Shown here in pieces: positions 41,568-50,334 of a stretch of DNA of 64,000 nt. How positions within the stretch are numbered: position 1 is the stretch's first letter; each line of letters begins with the position of its first letter. Origin of the DNA: Armatimonadota bacterium. Its GTDB lineage: Bacteria; Sysuimicrobiota; Sysuimicrobiia; Sysuimicrobiales; Sysuimicrobiaceae. The translations under genes and the position numbers were made by a program. Location: the NCBI GenBank assembly GCA_031460175.1, contig JAVKGW010000001.1:333021-397020 (forward strand). Reading direction: 5' to 3'. The notes beneath the pieces were generated by a model that ran no database searches, was not told where the DNA came from, and saw nothing but the letters and a program-made list of their open reading frames with translations.

Positions 41568-42704
41568 CTACCGCATGTTCCCCGTGTGACCAAGAGAATA
41601 GCGGCCAGGTTGAGGCCAGTAGGTGAGGCCGTGAGGTCCAGCCCCCGCCGGGATGCGGGCGAGAAGCGTTCCGGTGCGGGTGTCGAAGACATAGACCTCT
41701 CGGTCGTACCGGCCGCTAAGCCACAGCTCGCGGCCGTCGGTGGAAAGGTTGCCCATATCGGGGCTGCCACCCCCGGGAACGGGCCAGGTGGTGAGGACCC
41801 GCAGGGTCACCGGATCCACCACGGATACGCTCCCAGGACCGCGCGGCCCCCCGTTCGGCGTATGCCATCCTCGGTTCGCTACGTACAGGAGCCGTCCGTC
41901 CCGGCCCACCGTGATCCCATGTGCCCCTTTCCCCGTCCGCAGGAACGCCACCTCCCGCAGGGTCTGGGCCTCCACTACGTGGAGGCCGTCCTGAACCATG
42001 TCCGCCACGAAGAACCGGCGGCCATCCGGCGAGAGCCGCACGTCCTGAGGCATGCCGCCCACATGCCGCCTGGCCACCACACGGCGGCTGGACGTATCCA
42101 CCTGAAGCAGGTCCCCGCTGAACTCGCAGGAGAGGAGGAAGACCCGTCCGTCCGCGGAGAAGTCCAGATGGTTGGGGCCAAGACAATCCACCCGGACGGC
42201 TTCCACGAGGCGCCAGCTGTGGGGGTCCCGGAAATCCAGGCGGCGCAGGGCCTCCGCCACGACCACCGCAAACCTCCCGTCGGGCGTGAAGTACAGGTTG
42301 TAGGGATCTTCCACGGGCACGGCGTGGCCGGGACGCCCGGTGAGCGGATCGATGGGAGTGAGGCTCCCTCCGCCGTTGTTGTTCACCCAGAGGGTGCGCA
42401 GGTCGTAGGCGGGGGCGACGTGCTGAGGGCTTTTGCCTACCGGGAACGTAGCGATCACCCGGAACCGGAGGGGATCGATGACGCTCACGGTATCCGAGAG
42501 ACTGTTGGGGACGTACACCCTCGGAGGAAGTTGAGCGAGATCCGGCCGAAGGTGTACGGCCGTGGTTTCGCGATAGACGCTCGTGAGATTCCCTGCCGAA
42601 GAATGGGGCCGGGCTCCGGAAGGCGGCGGGCCCACCATGGGCCTGCACGCCGCAGCGAGCAGCAGGGCCGCCCCCAAGAGTATGCAGTGTTTCCACCGTT
42701 CCAT
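41568..42704 (-). CDS. YVTN-type beta-propeller lipoprotein
   Basis: The 378-residue protein has a lipoprotein signal (LLGAALLLAAAC, so Cys20 would be lipidated) and then six or seven YVTN-like repeats (RVYVPNSLSDTVSVIDP, TLWVNNNGGGSLTPIDP, LLYVANRGWHTPNGG). It should form a propeller on the outer face of a membrane. No enzymatic residues are recognised. Such proteins often bind metals or pair with redox or surface-layer systems. Confidence 0.82.
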   Translation of the reverse strand: MERWKHCILLGAALLLAAACRPMVGPPPSGARPHSSAGNLTSVYRETTAVHLRPDLAQLPPRVYVPNSLSDTVSVIDPLRFRVIATFPVGKSPQHVAPAYDLRTLWVNNNGGGSLTPIDPLTGRPGHAVPVEDPYNLYFTPDGRFAVVVAEALRRLDFRDPHSWRLVEAVRVDCLGPNHLDFSADGRVFLLSCEFSGDLLQVDTSSRRVVARRHVGGMPQDVRLSPDGRRFFVADMVQDGLHVVEAQTLREVAFLRTGKGAHGITVGRDGRLLYVANRGWHTPNGGPRGPGSVSVVDPVTLRVLTTWPVPGGGSPDMGNLSTDGRELWLSGRYDREVYVFDTRTGTLLARIPAGAGPHGLTYWPQPGRYSLGHTGNMR

Positions 42705-43038
42705 CTCAAGCGCCTCGATCGTTCGCAGCCTCCGGCGGGTTCCCGAGGAGGAAGACGGCCGCTCCCCCGGGCTATCCGTCGGACGGAAGTGTACCGGGTT
42801 TCAGGGGCCGAGTCGATGGAGGGGCGTGGCGCATCGGCTCCGGTAGGCCGTCTCCTCGTTCGTGTACCAGACCTTCAGGAGCCGTGATCGTTCTCTCCAG
42901 GGCCTCGGAGGCGCCCAGCAGGGTCCCCCAGCTCGTGCCGTCGTGGTCCCGGGCCCACTTACGGCCGCGCGTACGTTGGCGTATTCGCCCAGGCCCTGCG
43001 CGCTGGTAAGATTTCAGACACACAGCGGGAGGTGCGTG
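42705..43038. other. Intergenic region with one promoter-like site
   Basis: The 334 bases between the divergent propeller and DUF1003 genes hold no convincing gene. One minus frame near 42772-42960 is open but has no start, Shine-Dalgarno site or recognisable motif. The only signal seen is an extended -10 box (TGGTAAGAT, 43014-43022) close to the DUF1003 start. Confidence 0.6.
43014..43022 (+). promoter_or_regulatory. Extended -10 promoter of the DUF1003 gene
   Basis: TGGTAAGAT has the TGn plus TAAGAT extended -10 form, without a clear -35 box. Start near 43029 gives a leader of about 10 bases that carries the GGGAGGTG ribosome-binding site. Confidence 0.5.
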
Positions 43039-43581
43039 ATGATCTGGGAAGATTTTCTGCGGCGGTTTCAGAATGAGGTGGAGCTCGTGGAGCACGTGCT
43101 TGCGGACGGAGCTCGCCGACTCGTCCCGCACTGGAAGCACGTCCATCCCCCCGTGCGGGACGTGAACCAGGAGTTCCAGCAGAGCTTCACCCTGTTGGAG
43201 CGGCTGGCCCTGATGGTCACCACCCGGGTGGGCAGCCCGGGGTTCTTCCTCCTCATCGCCACGTGGACCGTCGTATGGCTGTTCTGGAACACCGTAGGGC
43301 CCAGGCACCTGCGGTTCGATCCGGCCCCTGCCTTCGTGCTGTGGCTGTTCATCTCCAACATGATCCAGATCCTCCTGATGCCGCTGATCATGGTGGGTCA
43401 GAACCTGCTCAGCCGTCACGCGGAGCTGCGGGCAGAGGCAGACTTCGAGATCAACCAGAAGGCGGAGCGGGAAGTGGAGGCGATCCTCCTGCACCTGGAG
43501 CACCAGACCGCGGCCATCGAGCACCAGAACGAGCTCATCCTCCGGATCCTGCGGCACTTGGAGCCGCAGATCCTCTCCTGA
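43039..43581 (+). CDS. DUF1003 membrane protein
   Basis: The 180-residue protein has the DUF1003 signature (TTRVGSPGFFLLIATWTVVWLFWN ... PAFVLWLFISNMIQILLMPLIMVGQN), two transmembrane helices and a Glu/His-rich coiled-coil C terminus (REVEAILLHLEHQTAAIEHQNELILRIL). The function of the family is unknown. It lies 30 bases before the ABC permease gene, so it may be co-transcribed. GGGAGGTG precedes ATG 43039. Confidence 0.85.
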   Translation: MIWEDFLRRFQNEVELVEHVLADGARRLVPHWKHVHPPVRDVNQEFQQSFTLLERLALMVTTRVGSPGFFLLIATWTVVWLFWNTVGPRHLRFDPAPAFVLWLFISNMIQILLMPLIMVGQNLLSRHAELRAEADFEINQKAEREVEAILLHLEHQTAAIEHQNELILRILRHLEPQILS

Positions 43582-43611
43582 AGGCCGCTTTTTCGGGCCC
43601 GGAGCGGTGGG

Positions 43612-45333
43612 ATGTCTTGGCTTCTTGTTCTCCGGCTGCTGCGCCTGCCACGACCCCGCCTCGCGGACCTCGTGGTGCTGGTGCTGGGCGCCGGCCTGCT
43701 GTGGGGGCTCGTGGCCCTGGCTCCCGCGGAGCTGCGGCAAGTGGCCCCCTCGGCGGCCCTCGACCTGCGTCCCCAGGCCCTTCCGGGATACGCCGGGCTC
43801 TCCCTGCTGCGCATGGCCGTCGCCTACACCCTCTCCCTGGTCTTCACCCTGATCGTGGGCTATGCGGCAGCCCGCAACCCCGCCGCGGAGCGGATCCTGA
43901 TCCCCGTCCTGGACATCCTCCAGTCCATCCCCGTGCTCTCTTTTCTGCCCGCGGTCCTCCTGGCCATGATCGCCCTCTTTCCGGGCCGCATCCTCGGCCT
44001 GGAACTTGCCAGCGTCCTCTTGCTCTTCACCGGGATGGTCTGGAACATGACCTTTCACTTCTATCACGCTCTCCTGACGATTCCCGAGGATCTCTTGGAG
44101 GCGGCCCGGATGCTGCGACTCTCCTGGTGGCAGCGATTCACCCGCCTGGAGCTCCCCGCGGCAGCCATCGGACTTGTGTGGAACAGCATGATGTCCTGGG
44201 CGGGTGGGTGGTTTTTCCTGATGGCGTGCGAGAACTTTACCCTGGTGCATCGTTCCTTTACCCTCCCCGGGCTCGGTAGCTACTTGGCAGAGGCCAGCAG
44301 CCGCGGGGACCTACGCGCGGTGGGTTGGGGACTCCTCGCCCTGTTGTCGGTCATCGTTGCCCTGGATCAGCTGGTGTGGCGGCCGCTGGTGGCGTGGAGC
44401 CAGAAGTTTAAACTGGAACTCACCGAGGACCTGCTCCCGCCCCGCTCCTGGTTTCTGGACCTCCTCCGGCACTCCACCGTGGTGCGATGGGTCCACGCGC
44501 GGCTGTGGGTGCTCCTTACGGGAGCGCTGGATCGGTCCATGCGCTTTCCCGGAGAATCGCAAACGGTGCTCTCTCGGTCTCCGTCCCGACGGAGGTCTCT
44601 GCCCCGGACCATCGCAGGCGTCCTGATCGTCGGTCTCGCCGCGGGAGGAGCCGTTCTGCTGACGCAGCTGATCGCCCGCGTTCCATCGGTGCAGTGGCAG
44701 AACATCGCGCTGGGTGCCGGGGCCACCACCCTGCGGGTCGCGATCGCCCTTCTCCTCGCCGGCGCGTGGGCCATCCCGGTGGGGGTGACCGTAGGGCTCC
44801 GGCCACGGGTGGCCCGCGTCGTGCAGCCCCTCGCGCAGATGGCCGCCTCCGTACCGGCCACCGCGCTGTTTCCGGTGGTGCTGCTCCTGTTGTTGCGGCT
44901 TGGTGGAGGGCTAGAGGTGGCCTCCGTGGCCCTGATGCTGCTCGGCACCCAGTGGTACATTCTCTTCAACGTGATCGCCGGAACCATGGCTCTTCCCCGG
45001 GACCTCCTCGAGGCCGCTCAGGTGCTGCGGCTTCGGGGATGGCTGTGGTGGCGGAAGGTTCTCCTTCCCGCCCTCTTTCCCTACCTTGTCACTGGCGGGC
45101 TTTCGGCGCAGGGCGGAGCCTGGAACGCCAGCATCGTCTCGGAGTTCATCACCTTCGGAGGCCGAACGCTGCGGACCACGGGGCTTGGGGCGCTCATCGC
45201 CTCCGCAGCCACGCAAGGCGATATGCCGCTGCTGGCGGCTTCTACCGTGGCCATGGCCGCGGTGGTGGTGGGGCTGAACCGGCTGGTGTGGCGGCGGCTG
45301 GCGCATCTTGCTGAGACCCGCTACCACGTATGA
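43612..45333 (+). CDS. Fused two-domain ABC permease, NitT/TauT type
   Basis: The 573-residue protein joins two BPD-type permease domains. Each has the EAA-like loop: LTIPEDLLEAARMLRLSWWQRF in the first half and MALPRDLLEAAQVLRLRGWLWWRKVLLPALFPYLVTG in the second. Nitrate, sulfonate and taurine importers use one such domain per chain as a dimer, while this protein carries both. No substrate-binding protein is encoded beside it. It forms an operon with the ATPase that follows 12 bases later. Confidence 0.88.
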   Translation: MSWLLVLRLLRLPRPRLADLVVLVLGAGLLWGLVALAPAELRQVAPSAALDLRPQALPGYAGLSLLRMAVAYTLSLVFTLIVGYAAARNPAAERILIPVLDILQSIPVLSFLPAVLLAMIALFPGRILGLELASVLLLFTGMVWNMTFHFYHALLTIPEDLLEAARMLRLSWWQRFTRLELPAAAIGLVWNSMMSWAGGWFFLMACENFTLVHRSFTLPGLGSYLAEASSRGDLRAVGWGLLALLSVIVALDQLVWRPLVAWSQKFKLELTEDLLPPRSWFLDLLRHSTVVRWVHARLWVLLTGALDRSMRFPGESQTVLSRSPSRRRSLPRTIAGVLIVGLAAGGAVLLTQLIARVPSVQWQNIALGAGATTLRVAIALLLAGAWAIPVGVTVGLRPRVARVVQPLAQMAASVPATALFPVVLLLLLRLGGGLEVASVALMLLGTQWYILFNVIAGTMALPRDLLEAAQVLRLRGWLWWRKVLLPALFPYLVTGGLSAQGGAWNASIVSEFITFGGRTLRTTGLGALIASAATQGDMPLLAASTVAMAAVVVGLNRLVWRRLAHLAETRYHV

Positions 45334-45345
45334 GGAGGATGTCCC

Positions 45346-46662
45346 GTGCAGCATCCCGAAGCCTTCCTTGCCCAACTCCCCCCACCCGTGGTCCTGCTGG
45401 AGGCTCGGGAGGTCACCATCGCCTTCGAGCGGCCCGGGGGCACTCGGGCCGTGGTGCTGGACCGGATCTCCCTGGCCCTCCGGGACATGGAGATCCTGGC
45501 CATTGTAGGGCCGAGCGGCTGCGGCAAGTCCACCCTGCTGCGGGTTATGGCCGGGCTGCTTCCGCCCACCCAGGGAGAGGTGCGCTACCGGGGGGAGGTG
45601 GTGCGCGGTCCCCGTCCGGGGATCGCCATGGTGTTCCAGACGTTTGCCCTTTTTCCGTGGATGACGGTGCTGGAGAACGTAGAGCTGGGGCTCCGGGCCC
45701 AAGGCGTGCCTCCTGCCGAGCGGCGGCGCCGGGCGCTTGCGGCCATCGACCTCATCGGGTTGGATGGGTTCGAGTCCGCCTATCCCAAGGCGCTGTCGGG
45801 CGGGATGCGGCAGCGGGTAGCCTTTGCCCGGGCCCTGGTGGCGGAGCCGGACGTGCTCCTGATGGACGAGCCGTTTTCCGCCCTGGATGCCCTCACCGCC
45901 GAAAACCTCCGCACGGACCTCCTGGAGCTGTGGCTCGGGCGCCGCATCCCCACCCGGGCCATGGCCCTGGTTACCCACAACATCGAGGAGGCCGTCTTCC
46001 TCAGCGACCGGGTGGTGGTCCTGAGCACCACTCCCGCCCGCATCCTCGGAGAGGTGCGCCCCGAACTTCCGCACTGGCGGGATCGGGAAGCCCCGGAGTT
46101 CCGACAGCGGGTGGAGGAGATCTACGAGCTACTCGCCGGGGACCGCCAGCGGCGGCTGGTACACGCCCGCCCCCTCATCCCCCGGCTTCCTCCGGCACCC
46201 GTGGGGCTCATCACGGGGCTCGTGGAGCGGGTACACGACGCGGATGGCCGGGTGGACCTTCCCGAGCTCGCGGCGGAGCTGCGGATGGACATCGAAGACC
46301 TCCTCCCCGGGGTGGAGGCCGCGGAGCTCCTGGGATTTCTGAGTTCCGAGGAGGAGGCTCTCGTGCTCACGGAGGAGGGGAGGGCTCTCGCGGAAGCCTC
46401 CGTGCAGGGCAAGAAGGAGGTGTTCCGCAAGGCCCTCCTAAGCCGGGTACGGACCGCCCAGGAGGTCCTGGGGACCCTGCGACGACGACGGCCGCCCCGC
46501 ATCTCCGCGGAGTTCCTCCTGGACCTCCTGGAGCGGCACTTCAGCGGGGAGGAAGCCCGCCGCCAGCTGGGCGTGCTCATCGACTGGGGCCGGTATGCGG
46601 AAGCCTTTGCCTATGACGAGGCCACGGGGGAGTTCTACCTGGAGCCGGACATGGTCCCGTGA
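45346..46662 (+). CDS. ABC ATPase with C-terminal AAA-associated domain
   Basis: The first 260 residues are an ABC ATPase of the nitrate/sulfonate group (Walker [10 protein letters not shown], signature [15 protein letters not shown], Walker [15 protein letters not shown]). The last 150 residues match the AAA-associated C-terminal domain ([62 protein letters not shown]) seen on ATPases paired with two-domain permeases of this type. The start is GTG 45346 after GAGGAGG. The end overlaps the convergent tatA by 28 bases. Confidence 0.92.
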   Translation: MQHPEAFLAQLPPPVVLLEAREVTIAFERPGGTRAVVLDRISLALRDMEILAIVGPSGCGKSTLLRVMAGLLPPTQGEVRYRGEVVRGPRPGIAMVFQTFALFPWMTVLENVELGLRAQGVPPAERRRRALAAIDLIGLDGFESAYPKALSGGMRQRVAFARALVAEPDVLLMDEPFSALDALTAENLRTDLLELWLGRRIPTRAMALVTHNIEEAVFLSDRVVVLSTTPARILGEVRPELPHWRDREAPEFRQRVEEIYELLAGDRQRRLVHARPLIPRLPPAPVGLITGLVERVHDADGRVDLPELAAELRMDIEDLLPGVEAAELLGFLSSEEEALVLTEEGRALAEASVQGKKEVFRKALLSRVRTAQEVLGTLRRRRPPRISAEFLLDLLERHFSGEEARRQLGVLIDWGRYAEAFAYDEATGEFYLEPDMVP

Positions 46663-46811
46663 TCGTCCTCCTCCTGCAGGCTCCTCCGGAAGTCCCGGAT
46701 GGCCTTGCCGAGCGAGTGACCGATGTCCGCCAGACGCGCAGGTCCGAAGATCAGCAGGGCGATCAGGAGGATGACCACGAGCTCTCCGGTTCCGATGCTC
46801 CCGAGTCCCAT
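46635..46811 (-). CDS. tatA: Tat translocase subunit TatA/E
   Basis: The 58-residue protein has the short N-terminal helix and amphipathic helix of TatA ([43 protein letters not shown]), with the FGP hinge. It forms the Tat pore, needed for the twin-arginine Kelch protein at 11062. AAAGGAGGGG precedes ATG 46811. tatC is not in the window. Confidence 0.93.
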   Translation of the reverse strand: MGLGSIGTGELVVILLIALLIFGPARLADIGHSLGKAIRDFRRSLQEEDDHGTMSGSR

Positions 46812-46826
46812 CGCGCACCCCTCCTT

Positions 46827-46897
46827 TATAAGCGTATCGCAGTCCTGGATCGGTTCCAACGTACTTGGGAACCCCAGGACGCGGAGAGACGCTTGTA
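46827..46897. promoter_or_regulatory. Divergent ECF-type promoter pair between tatA and the sigma operon
   Basis: On the plus strand, GGAACC (46868-46873), 16 bases, CGCTTGTA (46890-46897). On the minus strand, GGAACC (46857-46852), 17 bases, CGCTTATA (46834-46827). GGAAC is the usual -35 core of ECF sigma promoters, and the two -10 regions match at seven of eight positions. The minus start would fall at the very edge of tatA's ribosome-binding site, so that copy is less certain. Confidence 0.5.
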
Positions 46898-46931
46898 GGG
46901 TGAAATCACACCGCAGAAAGGAGGGAGATCC

Positions 46932-47315
46932 ATGCGGACCTGGACCGTGCTGCTCGTCAGCGCCTTGCTGGCCCTGACCCTTGCACCGGTAGGGTGGGGG
47001 GCGACGAGCGCCCCTCCGGTGAAGCAGGCGTCTTCGGGATCCCCGGCCTCGTTTGAGGTGGAGGGGAAGGTGATGGGCGTTTCAAAGGGCGGGTTTTCCC
47101 TCTCGGTGACGGAGGTGCGGCAGGGCAACCTCCGGAAGGGCGCCCGGTTGCAGATCCAGTACACCGCCCGCACCAGGTTCACCCAGGCCGGGAAGGCCAC
47201 GAGTTCGAAGGCGCTCAAGGCCGGGGAGACCGTACGGGTTCTGGGAACCATCCTGCGCCCAGGGAAGCGCGTGGCCTACCGGGCGACCCAGGTCACCATC
47301 CTGCAGTCGCCATGA
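46932..47315 (+). CDS. Small secreted protein, possible OB-fold (DUF5666-like)
   Basis: The 127-residue protein has a signal peptide (LLVSALLALTLAPVGWGATSA) and a beta-rich mature region (SFEVEGKVMGVSKGGFSLSVTEV ... TRFTQAGKATSSKALKAGETVRVLGTI) that resembles DUF5666-type OB-fold domains. Its role is unknown. It is the first gene of the ECF sigma operon, with AAAGGAGGG before ATG 46932, and overlaps the sigma gene by four bases. Confidence 0.75.
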   Translation: MRTWTVLLVSALLALTLAPVGWGATSAPPVKQASSGSPASFEVEGKVMGVSKGGFSLSVTEVRQGNLRKGARLQIQYTARTRFTQAGKATSSKALKAGETVRVLGTILRPGKRVAYRATQVTILQSP

Positions 47316-47893
47316 CACCGGAAGGCGTGGTGGCGGTGGAGGATGCGGGGAGGTCGGAGGATGCGGCCTCGCAGTTCGGCCGACTCCTCGCGGAGCACTG
47401 GCCCCGCGCCTACCACTTCGTCTACCGGCTGTGCGGAGACCCCGATCAGGCGGAGGAACTCCTCCAGCAAGCGGCGGAGGAAGCCTTTCGGTCCTTCCAC
47501 CGGTTCCAGCCGGGCACCCGGTTTGACCGGTGGTTCCTGCGCATCGTTTACCATACCTTCGTGGACGCCGTCCGTCGCGCGCGGCGGCGGTCCCTGTTTT
47601 CCCTGGACCAGCTCCCCGCCGGTCGCCTGGTGGCGGGGAGCTGGTCCGATCCGGAGGCCCTGGTGGAGGCCACCCTGGACGGCCCGGTGCAGCGGGCGCT
47701 CAACGCCCTCTCCCCGGAGTACCGCAGCGCGGTTGTGCTGGTGGACCTGTTGGGCTATTCGTACGAGGAGGCCGCGGAGGTGCTGCGGTGTCCGGTGGGG
47801 ACCGTGCGCAGTCGGCTTCACCGGGGCCGGCTTGCCCTCCGGGAGTGGCTGAAGCCGTACGTGGACGCCCTCCGGCGAGGTGCGCTGGGATGA
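47312..47893 (+). CDS. ECF RNA polymerase sigma factor
   Basis: The 193-residue sigma factor has region 2 (FVYRLCGDPDQAEELLQQAAEEAFRSFHRFQPGTRFDRWFLRIVYHTFVDAVRRARR) and region 4 (ALSPEYRSAVVLVDLLGYSYEEAAEVLRCPVGTVRSRLHRGRLALREWL), separated by a short linker, as in RpoE-type ECF factors. It is coupled by ATGA to an anti-sigma gene and is likely released by a regulated inhibition step. It probably recognises the GGAACC-type promoters just upstream, giving autoregulation. Confidence 0.93.
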   Translation: MTPEGVVAVEDAGRSEDAASQFGRLLAEHWPRAYHFVYRLCGDPDQAEELLQQAAEEAFRSFHRFQPGTRFDRWFLRIVYHTFVDAVRRARRRSLFSLDQLPAGRLVAGSWSDPEALVEATLDGPVQRALNALSPEYRSAVVLVDLLGYSYEEAAEVLRCPVGTVRSRLHRGRLALREWLKPYVDALRRGALG

Positions 47894-48336
47894 GACACCC
47901 GCAAGACCTGCTGAGCGCCTACGTGGACGGAGCCCTCTCTGCGGAAGAGGCAACCCGGCTCGCGGCCCACCTCGCGGTCTGTGCCTCCTGCCGGGAGGTG
48001 GTGGAGGATCTTCTGGCCGTACGGGCCCTCCTCCGTCAGGTACCGCAACCCCACCCACGCCCTGGGGCCCTGGCCGGCACCCTCCGGCGGCTTGAAGGAA
48101 AGGCCTCCCCGGCGCCACGGATCCGCCGCCTCCTCCCGGTCCTCCTCGCTGCCTCCGCCCTCGCCCTGCTCCTGTACCTCCCCTGGCCCTTCGTCCCCCC
48201 GGGCATCGATCGGACCACGCACCTCCAGCACCACGCCCGGATCACCCTCACGCACCCTCTCGCGGATGCCGCGCTCAACGCCTTTCTCGCCGTCCCCTTC
48301 CCGGATCTCTTCCCGGAGGAGCCGTGGGATCGCTAG
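47890..48336 (+). CDS. Zinc-finger anti-sigma factor
   Basis: The 148-residue protein has the anti-sigma zinc motif (LAAHLAVCASCREV, the H-x3-C-x2-C pattern) in its first 40 residues, one transmembrane helix (LLPVLLAASALALLLYLPW) and a short external part. It should hold the sigma factor at the inner membrane until a signal releases it. It overlaps the sigma gene by four bases and the RseB-like gene by 13 bases. Confidence 0.92.
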   Translation: MRHPQDLLSAYVDGALSAEEATRLAAHLAVCASCREVVEDLLAVRALLRQVPQPHPRPGALAGTLRRLEGKASPAPRIRRLLPVLLAASALALLLYLPWPFVPPGIDRTTHLQHHARITLTHPLADAALNAFLAVPFPDLFPEEPWDR

Positions 48337-49379
48337 CCCGCGTCCTGGGAGCCACCGCGGCCGCGCTGCTCCTGACCGCGCCCGCGGGAGCCGCAGATCC
48401 CACCGACCAGCTGCAAAAGCTCTTGCGGGCCCGGGCCCGGGCGGCCTACGCCGGGAGGCAGCTCATCGTCACCCGGGACACGGGGCCGGTGCGGACCCTG
48501 GTGGTGCGGGTGGAGCGGGATCCTGTGGGATGGACCCGGCTCGTGTACCGTCCGGTGGGGGCCCGGGGGCGGTTCGTGGTCTTTCAGCGGGGGACCACCC
48601 AGTTCACCTACGATCCTCGACGTGGCCTCGCCCGGCGCTCCACCCTCCCCCGCTGGGAAGCCTTCCCCTTGGAGGACCACCTCGCCTGGCTCCAGGAAAA
48701 CTACCGGATTCGGGCGAGTCCAGGCAGGACGCTGGGCCGGCCTACCCTGCGCCTGGAACTGATCCCGAGGTTCACGGACCGTCCCCGCGCCCGGTTCGAG
48801 ATTGACCTGGAGACCGGAGTCTTCCTGCGGTCCGAGCGGTTCACCCCGGATGGACATCTGGGAGACCTCACCGCCTTTCTGACCTTTGAGCCCCGGCCAC
48901 CCGGCTGGCGTCGGAACCTCTCGGTTCCGCGGGGCGCCCGGCTCATCGTGGACCCCGTCCCGCACGTGGTGCGGGAGGAGGAGCTGGCCGCCCGGCTTGG
49001 CGTCCGGCCGGTCACCTTCCCCCCTCCCCCCGGGTTCCATCACGTGGTAGACCTCCTGGTGCCGGGGCGGGAAGTGATGGTCCAGCGGGTGTACTCCGAC
49101 GGGCTGAGCGTGCTCGTGGTGCACCAGCGGCGGGGGAGCATCCCACGTCCGGCTGCTGGAAGCCGCATGGTGCAGCGGGCGGGCGGGCCGGTGTGGGTGC
49201 AGCGGGCGGGGACCCGGACGGTGGTGCACTGGTCGCGCGGGGGATGGCTCCTGACCGCTACGGGAGATCTGGCGCCGGAGGCCCTCCTGCGGATCGCGGA
49301 GGCCACAGGGGTGGATCCGGGTCCACGGCTTGTGGACCACCTCCTCGCCTGGCTTCGGTCCCTGGGTCTCCCGATCTAG
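48324..49379 (+). CDS. MucB/RseB-like sigma-regulatory periplasmic protein
   Basis: The 351-residue protein has a signal peptide ending near AGAADPTD and a two-part layout like MucB/RseB: a lipoprotein-localisation-like beta domain (about 25-210) and a smaller C-terminal domain (about 220-345). RseB-type proteins bind the anti-sigma factor and block its cleavage. The neighbouring anti-sigma gene makes that role likely. The start is GTG 48324 inside the anti-sigma gene. The stop codon overlaps that of the convergent epimerase within CTAG. Confidence 0.8.
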   Translation: MGSLARVLGATAAALLLTAPAGAADPTDQLQKLLRARARAAYAGRQLIVTRDTGPVRTLVVRVERDPVGWTRLVYRPVGARGRFVVFQRGTTQFTYDPRRGLARRSTLPRWEAFPLEDHLAWLQENYRIRASPGRTLGRPTLRLELIPRFTDRPRARFEIDLETGVFLRSERFTPDGHLGDLTAFLTFEPRPPGWRRNLSVPRGARLIVDPVPHVVREEELAARLGVRPVTFPPPPGFHHVVDLLVPGREVMVQRVYSDGLSVLVVHQRRGSIPRPAAGSRMVQRAGGPVWVQRAGTRTVVHWSRGGWLLTATGDLAPEALLRIAEATGVDPGPRLVDHLLAWLRSLGLPI

Positions 49380-50290
49380 TGGCTCCGTTCCGCCAGGACA
49401 GCCCGGAGGGCACCCTCAAGCTCCGGGAGATCGAACCGGAAGCCGACCTCCAAAAGTCGCCGTGGAACCACCCGCTGCCCGCCCAGCAGGACCTCTTCCA
49501 CCATCTCCCGGCCGAAGGCCAGCCGGAGGGCAGGAGCGGGCGCCCGGAAGGGCGCAGGCCGGCGCAGGACCCGGGCCAGGGTCGAGGTGAACTCCGCGTT
49601 GGTCACGGGATGCGGGGCCGTGAGGTTCACGGGTCCGGCGAGGTCCGGGTGATCCAGGAGGAACTCCACCGCTCGCACGTAGTCCTGGAGCGCGATCCAG
49701 CTCAGGACCTGCCGCCCGTTTCCCATCTGTCCCCCGAGCCCCAATCGGAAGAGCCGCACGAGAGGCGGCAAGAACCCTCCCCGCAGGGTGAGCACCGTGC
49801 CCGTGCGCATCAGAACCGTGCGGATCCCGCTCGCCCGGGCGGGTTCCGTGGCCGCCTCCCACGCCACGCACACCCGGGCGAGAAACCCTTCCCCGGGAGG
49901 GCTTTCCTCGTCCAGCACCTGGCGCGGGTCCCGGTTGCCGTAGTAGCCCACCGCGGAGGCCGAGAGCAGCACCCGGGGCTTTCGATCCAGGCGTGCCAGA
50001 GCCTCACAGAGGAACCGGGTGGCCTCCACGCGGCTGCTGTAGATCAGGGCCTTGTAAGCGGGAGTCCAGCGGGCCGGTGCGATGCGGGCGCCCGCGAGGT
50101 TGATCACCGCCTCGCATCCCTCCAGCCGTTCCGCGTCGAGCACCCCCCCGGCGGGGTCCCACAAAATGCCGCCTTCCGCGGTGATCCGCGGGTTACGGCT
50201 CAGGGGCACCACTTCGTGCCCCGCGGATCGGAAGCGCTCCGCGAGCGCGGTACCCAGCAGTCCGGAAGCCCCCGTGATGGCGATGCGCAT
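49376..50290 (-). CDS. TIGR01777-family SDR epimerase (YfcH-like)
   Basis: The 304-residue NAD(P)-binding protein begins MRIAITGASGLLGTALAERF, with VINLAGARIAPARWT and SASAVGYYGNR as in the TIGR01777/YfcH family of putative sugar epimerases. The C-terminal DUF1731-like part (FGREMVEEVLLGGQRVVPRRLLEVGFRFDLPELEGALRAVL) is present. Its substrate is unknown. Confidence 0.9.
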   Translation of the reverse strand: MRIAITGASGLLGTALAERFRSAGHEVVPLSRNPRITAEGGILWDPAGGVLDAERLEGCEAVINLAGARIAPARWTPAYKALIYSSRVEATRFLCEALARLDRKPRVLLSASAVGYYGNRDPRQVLDEESPPGEGFLARVCVAWEAATEPARASGIRTVLMRTGTVLTLRGGFLPPLVRLFRLGLGGQMGNGRQVLSWIALQDYVRAVEFLLDHPDLAGPVNLTAPHPVTNAEFTSTLARVLRRPAPFRAPAPALRLAFGREMVEEVLLGGQRVVPRRLLEVGFRFDLPELEGALRAVLAERSH

Positions 50291-50334
50291 GCTCAGGCTG
50301 ATCTTCGGCGTCCCCCGCGGAATTCCCCCCGCCG

